DNA of 64,000 bases from JAJXZJ01 sp050012855 (GTDB lineage Bacteria; Verrucomicrobiota; Verrucomicrobiia; Limisphaerales; J093): assembly GCA_050012855.1 (NCBI GenBank), contig JBEKGJ010000011.1, positions 32,980 to 96,979 on the forward strand. Reading direction: 5' to 3'. Below the pieces are notes generated by a model. That model was not told the DNA's origin. It ran no database searches and worked only from the letters and a program-made list of their open reading frames with translations. A program made the position numbers and the translations under genes. Positions 1 to 9,297 of the stretch are shown here, one piece after another. Within the stretch, counting starts at the first letter, position 1. Every line of letters begins with the position of its first letter.

Positions 1-497
1 CGACCATCATCGGTGTGGACACCTCGACAGCGAGTCTCGAACTGGCACAGCGAAATCACGCGACCGACCGCATTCGCTTTCTGCCCGTGGCCGCGCTGAA
101 GCCCGACGCCTCGTTCGATCTCGTTTTCAGCAACGGCGTGTTCCATCACGTGCCGTCGGCCGATTGCCCTGCCACGCTGGCGCTGATCCACTCGGCACTC
201 CGGCCCGGCGGATTGTTCGCGCTGTGGGAGAACAACCCGTGGAATCCCGGCACCCGCCTGATCATGCGTCGAGTGCCCTTTGACCACGACGCCGTTTTGC
301 TCTGGCCGGCCGTCGCCCGGCGCCTCCTCCGCGTCGCGGGGTTTGACGTGTTGCGGACTGATTTCCGGTTTGTCTTTCCGCGCTGGTTGCGCTGGTTCCG
401 GCCGCTGGAGCCGGCGTTGAGCCGCCTGCCGCTCGGCGGCCAATATCAGGTGCTCGCCCAAAAACCGCCTTCCCCAACGCCGCCCGACGGGCGATAA
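1..497 (+). CDS. Class I SAM-dependent methyltransferase, C-terminal part (runs off the left edge)
   Basis: The frame is open to the left edge (first full codon at 3), so the N-terminus and SAM motif I lie outside the window. Visible at the start is TIIGVDTSTASLELA, which fits motif II, where an acidic residue contacts the ribose of S-adenosylmethionine. FDLVFSNGVFHHV follows and fits motif IV/post-motif of the Methyltransf_11/25 family. The C-terminal part carries aromatic- and Arg-rich segments like those of small-molecule or lipid methyltransferases. The GTG at 15 falls inside the Rossmann fold and is unlikely to be the start. The substrate cannot be told. The SpmAB-like gene begins 10 nt downstream on the same strand, so the two may be co-transcribed. 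Confidence 0.85.
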   Translation, partial: TIIGVDTSTASLELAQRNHATDRIRFLPVAALKPDASFDLVFSNGVFHHVPSADCPATLALIHSALRPGGLFALWENNPWNPGTRLIMRRVPFDHDAVLLWPAVARRLLRVAGFDVLRTDFRFVFPRWLRWFRPLEPALSRLPLGGQYQVLAQKPPSPTPPDGR

Positions 498-507
498 CTC
501 CCGCGCC

Positions 508-1812
508 ATGCTCAACTACGTCTGGCTCACGCTGGTCCTGCTCGCCGTCATTCTCGGCGGACTCGACGGCCGGTTCAAGGAACTGACCGACGCTGCGTTC
601 GACTCGGCAAAAAGCGCCGTGATGACCACCGCGCTGCCGCTGGCCGGCATCATGGCGCTGTGGCTGGGCGTGATGCGCCTGGCCGAGCGCGCCGGCATGG
701 TGCGTTCGCTGGCCCGGCTCCTGCGATCGGTCATGCGCCGACTGTTTCCCGACGTGCCGGCGGACCATCCGGCGATGGGTTCCATGCTGATGAACATGGC
801 GGCGAACATGCTCGGCCTTGCCAACGCCGCCACGCCCCTTGGCCTGCGGGCCATGAACGACCTCGAACAACTCAACCCGCATCCCGGCACCGCGACGAAC
901 GCGATGTGCACGTTCCTCGCCATCAACACCGCCTCCATTCAACTCCTGCCCGCCACGGCCATCGGCATCATGGCGGCCGCCGGCGGCAGGAACCCCACCG
1001 CCATCGTCGGCACCACCCTGCTCGCCAGCGCCTGCGCGGTAACCGTCGGCCTCACCGCCGCCAAAACGCTCGAAAAACTATCGTTCTTCCGCGTGCCGAC
1101 CACGACGTCATCAAAGCCCGCCGTCACGGAAAACACCGCCGCCGAACCTGACGAGCCGAGGGCCAAACCAATTCCGGTCTGGGGTTGGCCCGTGCTGCTG
1201 CTGCTGTTGGCGCTCTTTGGTTTCTTTTTCACCCGGCTGATGCAAACCGGCGAGGCCGGTCCGTCGCTTTTCCTGCGCGCCGTGAACGCGGTTTCGTTGC
1301 TCGCCATCCCCTTCCTGCTGGCCTTCTTTCCGCTCTACGCCGTGCTGCGCGGCGTGAAGGTTTATGAGGAATTCGTCGAGGGCGCGAAGGAAGGCTTTCA
1401 GGTCGCCCTGCGCATCATCCCGTTCCTGGTGGCGATGCTGGTGGCGATGGGCATGTTCCGTGCGGCCGGCGGCGTGGAGCTGCTGGCGCGGGCGCTGCAG
1501 CCCGTGCTGAATCTCATCAGCTTTCCGACGGACCTGCTGCCGATGGCGCTCACCCGGCCCTTGAGCGGTAGCGCCACCATCGGCCTCTTCGCCGACCTCG
1601 CGAAGAGCCACGGCCCGGACAGCCTGGTGACGCGCATGGGCGGCACGCTGTTCGGCAGCACGGAAACAACGTTCTACGTGCTGACCGTGTATTTCGGCGC
1701 GGTGGGCATCAAGCGGACCCGGCACGCGGTGGCGGTCGGACTGCTGGCCGATCTCGCCGGCATGATCGCCGCCGTGACCATTTGCCGGTTGGTGCTGGGC
1801 TCAACGCCGTGA
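508..1812 (+). CDS. Fused SpmA-SpmB spore-maturation-like membrane protein (nucleoside-recognition/Gate domains)
   Basis: This 434-aa polytopic membrane protein has two homologous halves. The N-terminal half (about 1-200) resembles SpmA, with AMGSMLMNMAANMLGLANAATPLG as its signature region. The C-terminal half (about 225-434) resembles SpmB, with conserved RPLSGSATIGLFADL and GSTETTFYVLTVYFG. A hydrophilic Pro/Glu-rich linker (about 195-220) joins them. In Bacillus spmA and spmB are separate genes needed for spore core dehydration. Fused forms occur widely in non-sporulating Gram-negatives, where the role is unknown, possibly transport. There is nothing spore-related around it, so the family name should not be read as a function. 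The ATG at 508 follows the upstream gene by 10 nt. Confidence 0.88.
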   Translation: MLNYVWLTLVLLAVILGGLDGRFKELTDAAFDSAKSAVMTTALPLAGIMALWLGVMRLAERAGMVRSLARLLRSVMRRLFPDVPADHPAMGSMLMNMAANMLGLANAATPLGLRAMNDLEQLNPHPGTATNAMCTFLAINTASIQLLPATAIGIMAAAGGRNPTAIVGTTLLASACAVTVGLTAAKTLEKLSFFRVPTTTSSKPAVTENTAAEPDEPRAKPIPVWGWPVLLLLLALFGFFFTRLMQTGEAGPSLFLRAVNAVSLLAIPFLLAFFPLYAVLRGVKVYEEFVEGAKEGFQVALRIIPFLVAMLVAMGMFRAAGGVELLARALQPVLNLISFPTDLLPMALTRPLSGSATIGLFADLAKSHGPDSLVTRMGGTLFGSTETTFYVLTVYFGAVGIKRTRHAVAVGLLADLAGMIAAVTICRLVLGSTP

Positions 1813-1941
1813 TGCGCAAGTAGGCGTGCGCCGGCGGCACACATCTTCCATGCCCAACGTCTTTAAGCCTGGCCGCCAGCGATAACATTCCAACGGGATT
1901 GTGCGCTTGACAAACAATCGCCTTCTGTTTTGTTGCCCCCA

Positions 1942-2955
1942 GTGCCTGGTCCCGAATTCAAAGATTACTACAAGGTCCTCGGAGTGTCTCCGAAGGCGAC
2001 GGACGAGGAAATCAAGAAGGCCTTCCGCACGCTGGCCCGCAAGTATCATCCGGATGTCGCCAAAGACAAAAGAACGGCGGAAGACAAATTCAAGGAACTC
2101 AACGAGGCGCATGAGGTCTTGAGCAACCCGGAGAGTCGCAAGCAGTACGACCAATTAGGCGCCGACTGGAAAACGGGCGCGGCGTCGGGTCCGCCCCCGG
2201 GCCGGGCCGCCGGCCGATCCGCCCGACCGGGAGCGGGTGGCGACGAATATGAGTTCCAATTCGAGGGCACGGGTTTCAGTGATTTCTTTGAACAGTTCTT
2301 TGGCGGACGCGCCGGCCGATCCCGCGGGGCTTCCCCGTTCGTCCATCACGGAGCTGCCGATGCCGCCGAGGCACCCGAGGAGCAAGCCGCCGCCGCACTG
2401 CGTGGTCAGGATATTCACGGGGACATTCTCATCACGCTCGATGAAGTGCTCAAGGGGGCGATGCGCGCCATTTCGGTGCGGCGAACCAATGCCCGCACGG
2501 GCCAGGAGGAGACGGAAACCTGCTCGGTGCGAATTCCGGCGGGAGTCCAGGCTGGCCAGTCCATTCGGGTGCCGGGCAAAGGTGGCGAGGGCTGGAGGGG
2601 AGGCAGCGCCGGCGACATCTACCTGCGGGTCCGCTATGCCCAGCACCCTGACTGGCACGCGCGCGGCACCGACCTCGTGGGCCATCTGGAGCTGGCGCCG
2701 TGGGAAGCCGTCTTGGGGGCGACGGTTCCGGTGCGCACGCTGGAAGGCACCGTTTCGGTCAAAGTCCCGGCCGGCACTCAACAGGGACAGCAATTGCGTG
2801 TTCGCGGCAAAGGATTGCCTGCCGGCGCGGCCAGGCGAGGCGATCTTTACGTCACCGTTTCAATCCAAGTCCCGCCCCACATCGGCAAAGAGGACGAGCG
2901 TTTGTGGAAGCAGTTGGCAACCCAATCCACGTTCGATCCGCGGAAAGAGTCCTGA
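1942..2955 (+). CDS. DnaJ-family co-chaperone, CbpA type (J domain plus DnaJ C-terminal domain, no zinc finger)
   Basis: The J domain fills residues 1-70 and carries the HPD motif in ARKYHPDVAKD, which stimulates DnaK ATPase. A Gly/Arg/Ala-rich linker (about 75-125) follows, with FSDFFEQFFGG. Next come two beta-barrel substrate-binding domains (DIHGDILITLDEVLKGA through IQVPPHIGKEDERLWKQL). The CxxCxGxG zinc-finger repeats of true DnaJ are absent, so this is a type II, CbpA/DnaJ2-like protein. At about 337 aa it is near the usual CbpA length. The start is uncertain: in-frame TTG at 1930 and GTG at 1942 are both possible and neither has a clear Shine-Dalgarno. GTG 1942 puts FKDYYKVLGV close to the N-terminus, as in relatives. 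Confidence 0.88.
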   Translation: MPGPEFKDYYKVLGVSPKATDEEIKKAFRTLARKYHPDVAKDKRTAEDKFKELNEAHEVLSNPESRKQYDQLGADWKTGAASGPPPGRAAGRSARPGAGGDEYEFQFEGTGFSDFFEQFFGGRAGRSRGASPFVHHGAADAAEAPEEQAAAALRGQDIHGDILITLDEVLKGAMRAISVRRTNARTGQEETETCSVRIPAGVQAGQSIRVPGKGGEGWRGGSAGDIYLRVRYAQHPDWHARGTDLVGHLELAPWEAVLGATVPVRTLEGTVSVKVPAGTQQGQQLRVRGKGLPAGAARRGDLYVTVSIQVPPHIGKEDERLWKQLATQSTFDPRKES

Positions 2956-3367
2956 GCAAACGGTCCTCCAGAATGTTCGCCGGCATGACCACCCGATGGC
3001 GCCCGCAGGTGTTCCCGAGTTGAAGTCAACTGCCCTTCACCAGCAGAAGAACCGGCAGGGATAAATCATTCCGGCCGTCAATCAAGAGGAGCCGGCGGGC
3101 GGGTGACTCGCCACTTGTGCTGTCTCGATTCACCCTGCGGCCGCGAAGCGCAGCTCAGCGGGGATTAGGGACAACATAACGAACGTCTTCCCAACGCTCG
3201 CTGGACGGATCGAAAAGGTCGTGCCCCAGAGCAGCAGGCCGCGTTGTCTCCCAAGTTTCCTCCCCGGTGCCAGCTTGGAAAGCGCGAAGCGCGCAATTGT
3301 CTGAGTCAATACTGGCTCTGATTCTTTCAATTAACACCCCCGGCCACGGGCGCCGTAACGTGGCGCC
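2956..3367. other. Intergenic region without a supported gene
   Basis: These 412 nt separate the DnaJ-like gene from a small membrane protein. No tRNA, strong terminator or long intact coding frame is convincing. On the minus strand the frame ending at 3155 reads ALRAFQAGTGEETWET and then RWEDVRYVVPNPR over about 3155-3300. This resembles a PQQ-type beta-propeller blade and may be a decayed gene end, but it has no start or plausible upstream body (see findings). Confidence 0.5.
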
Positions 3368-3571
3368 ATGAAAACCAACCGAACTGCCCCGCCCAGCGCG
3401 TCCATCCGCGTCACCCTCCTCGTCATCACGATCGCCGCCGTCGCCGTCGTCGGGTTCCGCCTCAGCGAATCCCTCGCCGCCCGCGTCAATCAGGAAGCCG
3501 CCGCCCAGGCTTTCCCCATTCCCAACGTCGGTCTCTCCGACTTGGTGGCCGCCGCCAGCACCACGCGGTAG
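3368..3571 (+). CDS. Small single-pass or secreted hypothetical protein (67 aa)
   Basis: The short ORF starts at ATG 3368. It encodes a basic N-terminus (MKTNRTAPPSASIR), one hydrophobic stretch (VTLLVITIAAVAVVGF, about 15-30) and a short Ala-rich tail. It could be a small membrane protein or a cleaved signal peptide with a short mature part. I recognise no family. The GC-rich context makes chance ORFs of this size common. The positive-then-hydrophobic layout and the ATG are the only support. Confidence 0.4.
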   Translation: MKTNRTAPPSASIRVTLLVITIAAVAVVGFRLSESLAARVNQEAAAQAFPIPNVGLSDLVAAASTTR

Positions 3572-3784
3572 CCGGAGCCTGCCCGGAACCCAACGGCGGT
3601 CCTCATTCCCTTTGCGCCCTGCCCGGACAACGGCGGGAAACGCCCGTTCTGTGCAGCGGCCGAAAGGTCTTGAGCGGCGATGCCTCGGGGCGAACTTCTT
3701 AACCAACTCTTGCCAACGGAACGTGTATGCTGCATGCGTCAGCGATTCCGAGACGGCCTGGCACCGAAAACCAACCTTCAACCC

Positions 3785-6451
3785 ATGAAAATCCGGATCA
3801 TCAACCCATGCTCGATGGCAACGCTGGCACTGCTTGTGGCGTCCGGCATTCTGCTGGCCGCGGAAGTCCAGCCAACCACCCCGAATGACGCCCTTGTTGG
3901 CAATCGCGGCGAGTTGGCGCGGATCACCTTCACGGGCCAGGAGACGTTCAGCGAGGCCGCGTTGCGACGCAGCTTGAAGTTCAATCTCGATTTCCTGCTG
4001 GCGGCGCAACCGCAGGCGCCGCTCAACGACTGCCTGCGCCTCCTCGAGCGGCTGGTCCGCGCCGGCTACCAGCACGCCGGCTTTGCGGACGCCACGGTGG
4101 CAGCGGCCATTTCGCCGGACACCGGTCGCATCGTCGTTCGCGTCAAGGAAGGTCCGCGGCTTTACTGCGGGAGCGTGCGCGTGACCGGCCTGAAGAGCCT
4201 GTCGCCCACCAACCTCGCCGCCCTCATTGTCCAGGGCTCCGGTCCCGGGGCGACCACCAACCGTCCGGCGTCGTCGCTCGAAACCCTGAGCTCACCTCCC
4301 GTCCCCACGTCGGAACAGGTTTTGCATATTCTGTCGTCTCCGCCAGGCGTGTTAACCGAAATCACCAACCGCGCCCAGGTGCCGGACATTCCGCTCGGGC
4401 TCTGGAAGACCGGTTCGCCGGCCACCCTCGATGATGGCGCCCGCCGGTCGCTCGCCGAGGCGGTGACCAATGCCTTCGCCGCGCTGGGCCACTTTTCGCC
4501 CCGCGTTCAGCTCAGTTTCCCCCGCCGTCCCGCCGAACCCCTCACCGCCTCCGAACCGCAGGCGCTCCAATCCACCAACCTGGTGGCGGACGATGAAGCC
4601 GGCTTTCTGCGCGCGCGGGCCGAGGGGCGCGTCGCGGACCTGCTCGTGGAATCGCTCGACGAAGGGCCGTCGTGTGTCCTCGGCGAAATCGAAGTGGACG
4701 GGGTCAAGAAGAACACCCGCGACGAACTCCTGCGGTGGTTGGAGCTGGCGCCCGGACAAAAACTCACCCGCGATTTCCTGCTGGTGAAATCGCAGCAATT
4801 GGACGAGTCCGTCCGCTTTGTGCAACACCGGCTGGAACCGGGACCACCGGATGCGGCCGGCCGGGTGAAGCTGCGCGTGACGGTGCAGGAATCCGCGGAT
4901 GCGCCGCCGCTGTCGGAGGAACTCTCCCGGGAAACCCAAACGCTGCTGCGGTTTCGCGAGTGGCTGCTTGGCTGGCCCTCGAGATCGGAGGACATGGTGC
5001 TCCGGGTGGAGCGGCAGGGCGCGGGCGGCCAGTCCGGCGCGGCCACCGCCTGCATCGTGTCCCCGTCGGGCGGCCTGTTCTTCCGCGCCGACCAGCCCGA
5101 TGGGGCGGCGGGAAGGCCGACCCCCCAATGGGCCTTTCTCGCACGACGCAACATGCTGGGGTTGTTCGACGGCATCCGCCAGCAATGCCTGGTCAGTACC
5201 AACTTCGCCGGCCAGTTGGCTCTGCTGGCGAACGTCCAGCTAAACGAAGAGGGCCACTTCAACTTTTCGCTTGGCGCGGGATTCAAAACCGAAACGTCCG
5301 GTCCGCCGTTCGACGTGAAGCTGCAGGTGACGGCGGCAACGGCGGCCAAATTCGCGCAGGAGCCGGGCATGACCTGGCGCTCCGACGGCGCCGTGCTCAC
5401 TGGATCGAGCACGAATGGGGTGTTGCGCGTGGAGGAAGCGACGGGACGGTTGATCGAATGGCGCCTGGAAGTCGACGCGGACATCCTCCCCTTCGAAGTG
5501 AACGGCCGGCTGACATTGACGCAGCGCTTCGAAACGAACGCGCTGGCCCGCGCGGAGCAGGCGCTGCTCGCGGACACGGCCGGTTTCAAGAACCGCTATG
5601 ACCGCGGGCGGGCACTCAATTCAAGTCTCAGTTTTCTCATCGAGGAAGTTCTGCGCATTCCGGCAGTCCGCGCGTTCGCCGGCTTTCCGCTTTCCCCCGA
5701 GCGAGCGGCCGCCGCCGGGCCGGCGCTGGAGAAACTCCTCAGTGCCCGCGCCTTCGCCCCCTTCGAGGCCCTTTTCAGCCCGACGAACGCGGGACCGGAG
5801 GACCAATCCATCCTCATCCCGCCCGACGCCGCGGGCAGCGGTCCCGCTTCGGCTTACAACCCGATCGAGAGCGTGGCGGCCATCGTGCTGGGCAACGGCG
5901 ACGAACTGTTGCCGCGCGATTCGTGGCCGGCCGGGTTGCTGCGCGCGCAGGTCCTCACGCTGGCCAGCAAAGCCGAACTGGCCGGCCGCGCCTGGCAGAG
6001 CCTCTATGCCTCGCCCGAACTCGGCCCCATCGCGTGCTGGCTCATCGGCCGCAATCTGAACCCCCAGCCGGCGCGGTTTTTCGCAACCAAAGGCATGACC
6101 CTGCTGACCCGCGAGGATTTTCGCCGCGATTGCGCCACCCTGCTTGAAGGCAGCGGCATGGTGAACGAGTGCCTGCGCAATCTCGTCGCCGCCTTGCGTG
6201 ACCTGAATGATGCGGAGGTTGACTCCCTGGCCGGCCTGCTCCCGCCGGCGGACGCCGACGCCTTGCGCCAGGCCGTGAGCGCCCTGCGGGCAAACCCGGC
6301 CACGCCGGGCCTGGCGGTTCTGGGTCCCGTGCTGGACGAATGGTGGACCCAGGCGCTCCGGGAGCGGGTGGCCGCGGCACTCCGCGGGCTCGCGGTACCG
6401 TCACGAAGGAATGCTTCGGCAGGCTCCACGCCTGACACGTCGAACCGCTAA
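3785..6451 (+). CDS. Secreted POTRA-domain protein, distantly BamA/TamA-like (888 aa)
   Basis: ATG 3785 gives a clean signal peptide (MKIRIINPCSMATLALLVASGILLAA). The frame is open upstream to 3680, but that would bury the signal. After about residue 45 come POTRA-like beta-alpha-alpha-beta-beta modules. These include ARITFTGQETFSEAALRRSL with VVRVKEGPRLYCGSVRVTGL, and later LGEIEVDGVKKNTRDELLRW with LKLRVTVQE-type strands. POTRA domains bind nascent outer-membrane proteins or partners in the periplasm. The C-terminal half (about 440-888) does not show a recognisable 16-strand Omp85 barrel ending in an aromatic residue. It ends in an Arg/Ser-rich tail. So it may be a periplasmic POTRA protein rather than a true Omp85 pore. 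Confidence 0.72.
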   Translation: MKIRIINPCSMATLALLVASGILLAAEVQPTTPNDALVGNRGELARITFTGQETFSEAALRRSLKFNLDFLLAAQPQAPLNDCLRLLERLVRAGYQHAGFADATVAAAISPDTGRIVVRVKEGPRLYCGSVRVTGLKSLSPTNLAALIVQGSGPGATTNRPASSLETLSSPPVPTSEQVLHILSSPPGVLTEITNRAQVPDIPLGLWKTGSPATLDDGARRSLAEAVTNAFAALGHFSPRVQLSFPRRPAEPLTASEPQALQSTNLVADDEAGFLRARAEGRVADLLVESLDEGPSCVLGEIEVDGVKKNTRDELLRWLELAPGQKLTRDFLLVKSQQLDESVRFVQHRLEPGPPDAAGRVKLRVTVQESADAPPLSEELSRETQTLLRFREWLLGWPSRSEDMVLRVERQGAGGQSGAATACIVSPSGGLFFRADQPDGAAGRPTPQWAFLARRNMLGLFDGIRQQCLVSTNFAGQLALLANVQLNEEGHFNFSLGAGFKTETSGPPFDVKLQVTAATAAKFAQEPGMTWRSDGAVLTGSSTNGVLRVEEATGRLIEWRLEVDADILPFEVNGRLTLTQRFETNALARAEQALLADTAGFKNRYDRGRALNSSLSFLIEEVLRIPAVRAFAGFPLSPERAAAAGPALEKLLSARAFAPFEALFSPTNAGPEDQSILIPPDAAGSGPASAYNPIESVAAIVLGNGDELLPRDSWPAGLLRAQVLTLASKAELAGRAWQSLYASPELGPIACWLIGRNLNPQPARFFATKGMTLLTREDFRRDCATLLEGSGMVNECLRNLVAALRDLNDAEVDSLAGLLPPADADALRQAVSALRANPATPGLAVLGPVLDEWWTQALRERVAAALRGLAVPSRRNASAGSTPDTSNR

Positions 6452-6746
6452 CGCGCCCAACCGCTTCCGCGTTGAAAGGTCCGGCCAGCCGCGGTTTCGC
6501 GCACCACGCCAACGCGGCGGAAGACGGTGGAAATCATGGCCAATGGATGGCGTGATCCTGCGAGGCCGGTCAAGCCGCGTTTGGCCGGCTCCATTCGCAA
6601 CGCCAAACCCGTAATGCCCGCGGCGCCAAAGGACGCGGGCCCGCGCCAGCACCACGCGCTGGTTCCGGACCGATTCCGCTTGTGGAACCGCCGGTTTGGA
6701 CGTATCGGTCAAGCTGCGTCGTCAAACCACGTTTTAAGACAATCTT

Positions 6747-7835
6747 ATGAACAAACCCAAGAATCTTCTCGCGATTGCATTAGCCTTGCTTGCCGGTGTC
6801 TGGACTGCCACGGCTGCGGACAACCCGCTCGCCGTCGGCGATCCCGCGCCCAAGCTGAAGGTCGGCAAATGGGTGCAGGGTGAACCGGTCACCGAGTTTG
6901 CCCGGGACAAGGCCTACATCGTCGAGTTCTGGGCCACCTGGTGCGGGCCCTGCCGCGTCTCCATTCCCCACCTGAACGAGATCTGGCAGAAGTTCAAGGA
7001 CAAGGACCTCGTGGTGATCGGCCAGGACGCCTGGGAGCAGGACGAATCCAAGGTCAAGCCGTTTGTCGAAACCATGCGCGACAAGATGACCTACCGGGTC
7101 GCCCTCGACGACAAGTCCGACCTGAAGGAAGGGGCGATGGCCACGACGTGGATGAAGGCCGCCGACCAGAATGGCATTCCCACCGCCTTCCTCGTGGACA
7201 AACAGGGCAAAATCGCCTGGATCGGCCACCCGATGGCGATGCAGGAATCCACGATCCAACAGGTGCTCGACGGCAAGTTCGACCTCGCCAAGGCGAAGGC
7301 GGACTACCTGAAGCAGAAGGAGTCGGAAGGAAAGCTCGCCAAGCTGTCCCGCCAATTTGGCCAGCAGATGCAGGAAAAGAAATGGGACGAGGCCGACGCC
7401 ACGCTCACCGAGATCGGCAAGGCGCTGCCGGAAGCCCAGCAGGAGTCCGTAGGCTTCGCCCGGCTGCCGATCCTGCTGGGCAAGGGCGATACCGACGGCG
7501 CCGTCGCCCTCGTTGAAAAAATCAGCGAGAAAGCCAAGGACAACGCCCAGGGCCTGAATCAACTGGCCTGGCAGCTCGCCGCGCAGGAAAACCTCAAAGG
7601 CAAGCTCCTCGACGCCGCCTGCAAGATCGCCACCAAGGCAAACGAGGTTTCCGGCGGCAAGGACCCGGCCATCCTCGACACCCTCGCCCGGACCACCTTC
7701 CTCAAGGGCGAGAAAGACAAGGCGGTGGAACTCCAGCGAAAGGCGGTGGACCTCGCCGACAACGACGACCTCAAAAAGCAGATGCGGGCGACGCTGGACA
7801 GTTACAAGGACGGCAAACTGCCGAAGGCGGAATAA
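6747..7835 (+). CDS. TlpA/ResA-like periplasmic thioredoxin with C-terminal helical repeat region
   Basis: A signal peptide (MNKPKNLLAIALALLAGVWTATA) precedes a TlpA-like thioredoxin fold. The redox motif is WATWCGPC (Cys66 and Cys69), and a cis-proline element sits in NGIPTAFLVDKQGKIAWIGHP. The domain ends near residue 180. The remaining 180 residues are helical and Lys/Glu/Ala-rich, with TPR-like segments (AQGLNQLAWQLAAQE, ILDTLARTTFLKGEKDKAVELQRKAV). This thioredoxin plus TPR layout is common in Planctomycetes and Verrucomicrobia. The likely role is thiol-disulfide exchange in the periplasm. No cytochrome c maturation genes lie nearby to fix the substrate. Confidence 0.9.
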   Translation: MNKPKNLLAIALALLAGVWTATAADNPLAVGDPAPKLKVGKWVQGEPVTEFARDKAYIVEFWATWCGPCRVSIPHLNEIWQKFKDKDLVVIGQDAWEQDESKVKPFVETMRDKMTYRVALDDKSDLKEGAMATTWMKAADQNGIPTAFLVDKQGKIAWIGHPMAMQESTIQQVLDGKFDLAKAKADYLKQKESEGKLAKLSRQFGQQMQEKKWDEADATLTEIGKALPEAQQESVGFARLPILLGKGDTDGAVALVEKISEKAKDNAQGLNQLAWQLAAQENLKGKLLDAACKIATKANEVSGGKDPAILDTLARTTFLKGEKDKAVELQRKAVDLADNDDLKKQMRATLDSYKDGKLPKAE

Positions 7836-7856
7836 GGTCCTAACGGATCAAACGCA

Positions 7857-7888
7857 AGTGCCCGGGTGCCGCGAGGTGCTCGGGCATG
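7857..7888 (+). terminator. Possible hairpin after the thioredoxin gene
   Basis: A short stem (TGCCCG pairing with CGGGCA) lies about 20 nt after the stop of the thioredoxin gene. It has no T-tract, so intrinsic termination is doubtful. Confidence 0.25.
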
Positions 7889-7937
7889 GGTGTGTTGTGG
7901 GTTGACGGAATCCGCCGGAAAGGTGGAGATTGGCGCC

Positions 7938-9272
7938 ATGCACCATGCCAATTTCCACCTCAATCGTCGTCACTTCCTGAAATCGGCGGCCGCGACGGCC
8001 GGCCTGGCCGGCCTGCCAGCGTGGTTCGCCGAGGAGAACCTCAGTTACGCCGCCACCACCCGCCCACTCTCGCCGAACGACAAACCCGGCATCGGGCTCA
8101 TCGGCTGCGGCGGCCAGGGCAGCGGCGATTGCGAGTGGGCACGGAACTTCGGCAACGTGATCGCCGTCGCCGACGTGGACGACAAACACGCCGAGGCGGC
8201 GAAGACGCGGTTCAAGGCCGAACACAAGTTCAACGATTTCCGGAAGCTCCTCGAGCGCGACGACATTCACGTGGTCATCACCGGCACGCCGGACCACTGG
8301 CACACGCTCGTCAACGTCGCCGCCGCCCGCGCCGGCAAGGACATTTACTCCGAGAAACCGCTCACGCTCACCATTGATGAAGGTAAACGGCTGGTGCAGG
8401 AAATCCGCAAGAACCAGCGCGTGCTCCAGGTGGGCAGCCAGCAGCGCAGCGACACCCGGTTCCGTCTGGCCTGCGAACTGGTCCGCAACCAGCGCCTCGG
8501 CAAACTGCAGCGCATCGTCGTCGGCCTGCCCACCGGCCCGCGCGAAGGCCCGTTTCCGCCGAAGCCGGTGCCGCCGGAGCTGAACTGGGATTTCTACGTC
8601 GGCCAGGCGCCGATGTGCGACTATCGCATCAACAACTGCCACGGCAACTTCCGCTGGTGGTGGGCGTTCTCCGGCGGCCAGATGACCGACTGGGGTGCCC
8701 ACCACAACGACATCGCCCAGTGGGGCAACGGCACCGAGCGCAGCGGCCCTGTCAGCGTGGACGCCAAAACGCTGGTGGCCATGATCCCCGACGGCTATGA
8801 AACCGCTTCCCGCTATCGCGCCGAATACCGCTACGCCAACGGTGTCGCCATGAGTGTCGTGGATGAGAGCACCGTCACCGAACACAACGTCGTCGGCGAA
8901 GGCAAGAGCACGCCCAATGGCGTCCAGTTCATCGGCACGGAGGGCTGGATTTACGTCAGCCGCAGCGAAATCCGCGCAAGCAAGCAGGAACTGCTCGACA
9001 CTCCCTTGCCCGCCAGCGCGGTCCGCCTTTACAAGAGCGACAACCACATGGCCAACTTCTTCGAGTGCGTTCGGAGCCGGAAGGACCCGATCTGCGACGT
9101 CGAGATTGGCTACCGCTCGATCTCGGTGGCGCACATCGGCAACATTTCGCTGCGGCTGGGCCGGCCGCTGAAATGGGACCCGGCGCAGGCGCAGTTCGTC
9201 GGCGATGCCGAGGCCAACCAATGGCTCCGTCGCGAGATGCGCAAGCCCTACGACTGGAGCCTGGTCGCCTAA
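7938..9272 (+). CDS. Tat-exported Gfo/Idh/MocA family oxidoreductase
   Basis: The start at ATG 7938 is chosen because it has an upstream AGGTGGAG and opens a twin-arginine signal (LNRRHFLKSAAATAGLAGLPAW). The Rossmann domain begins with IGLIGCGGQGSG (NAD(P)-binding) and continues with VIAVADVDDKHAE. EKPLTLTIDEGKRLV carries the family EKP motif. The C-terminal alpha/beta substrate domain includes RWWWAFSGGQMTDWGAHHNDIAQWG. Such exported MocA-like dehydrogenases are strongly expanded in Verrucomicrobia and Planctomycetes and usually act on sugars or inositols. The exact substrate is not visible. Confidence 0.92.
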   Translation: MHHANFHLNRRHFLKSAAATAGLAGLPAWFAEENLSYAATTRPLSPNDKPGIGLIGCGGQGSGDCEWARNFGNVIAVADVDDKHAEAAKTRFKAEHKFNDFRKLLERDDIHVVITGTPDHWHTLVNVAAARAGKDIYSEKPLTLTIDEGKRLVQEIRKNQRVLQVGSQQRSDTRFRLACELVRNQRLGKLQRIVVGLPTGPREGPFPPKPVPPELNWDFYVGQAPMCDYRINNCHGNFRWWWAFSGGQMTDWGAHHNDIAQWGNGTERSGPVSVDAKTLVAMIPDGYETASRYRAEYRYANGVAMSVVDESTVTEHNVVGEGKSTPNGVQFIGTEGWIYVSRSEIRASKQELLDTPLPASAVRLYKSDNHMANFFECVRSRKDPICDVEIGYRSISVAHIGNISLRLGRPLKWDPAQAQFVGDAEANQWLRREMRKPYDWSLVA

Positions 9273-9297
9273 AAGCGGAAACGGGCCAACAGGGAAT

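Noticed and set aside
1907..1935. TTGACA at 1907 as a promoter for the DnaJ-like gene
   Set aside because: No -10 hexamer at suitable spacing, and a -10 there would fall on the start codon region.
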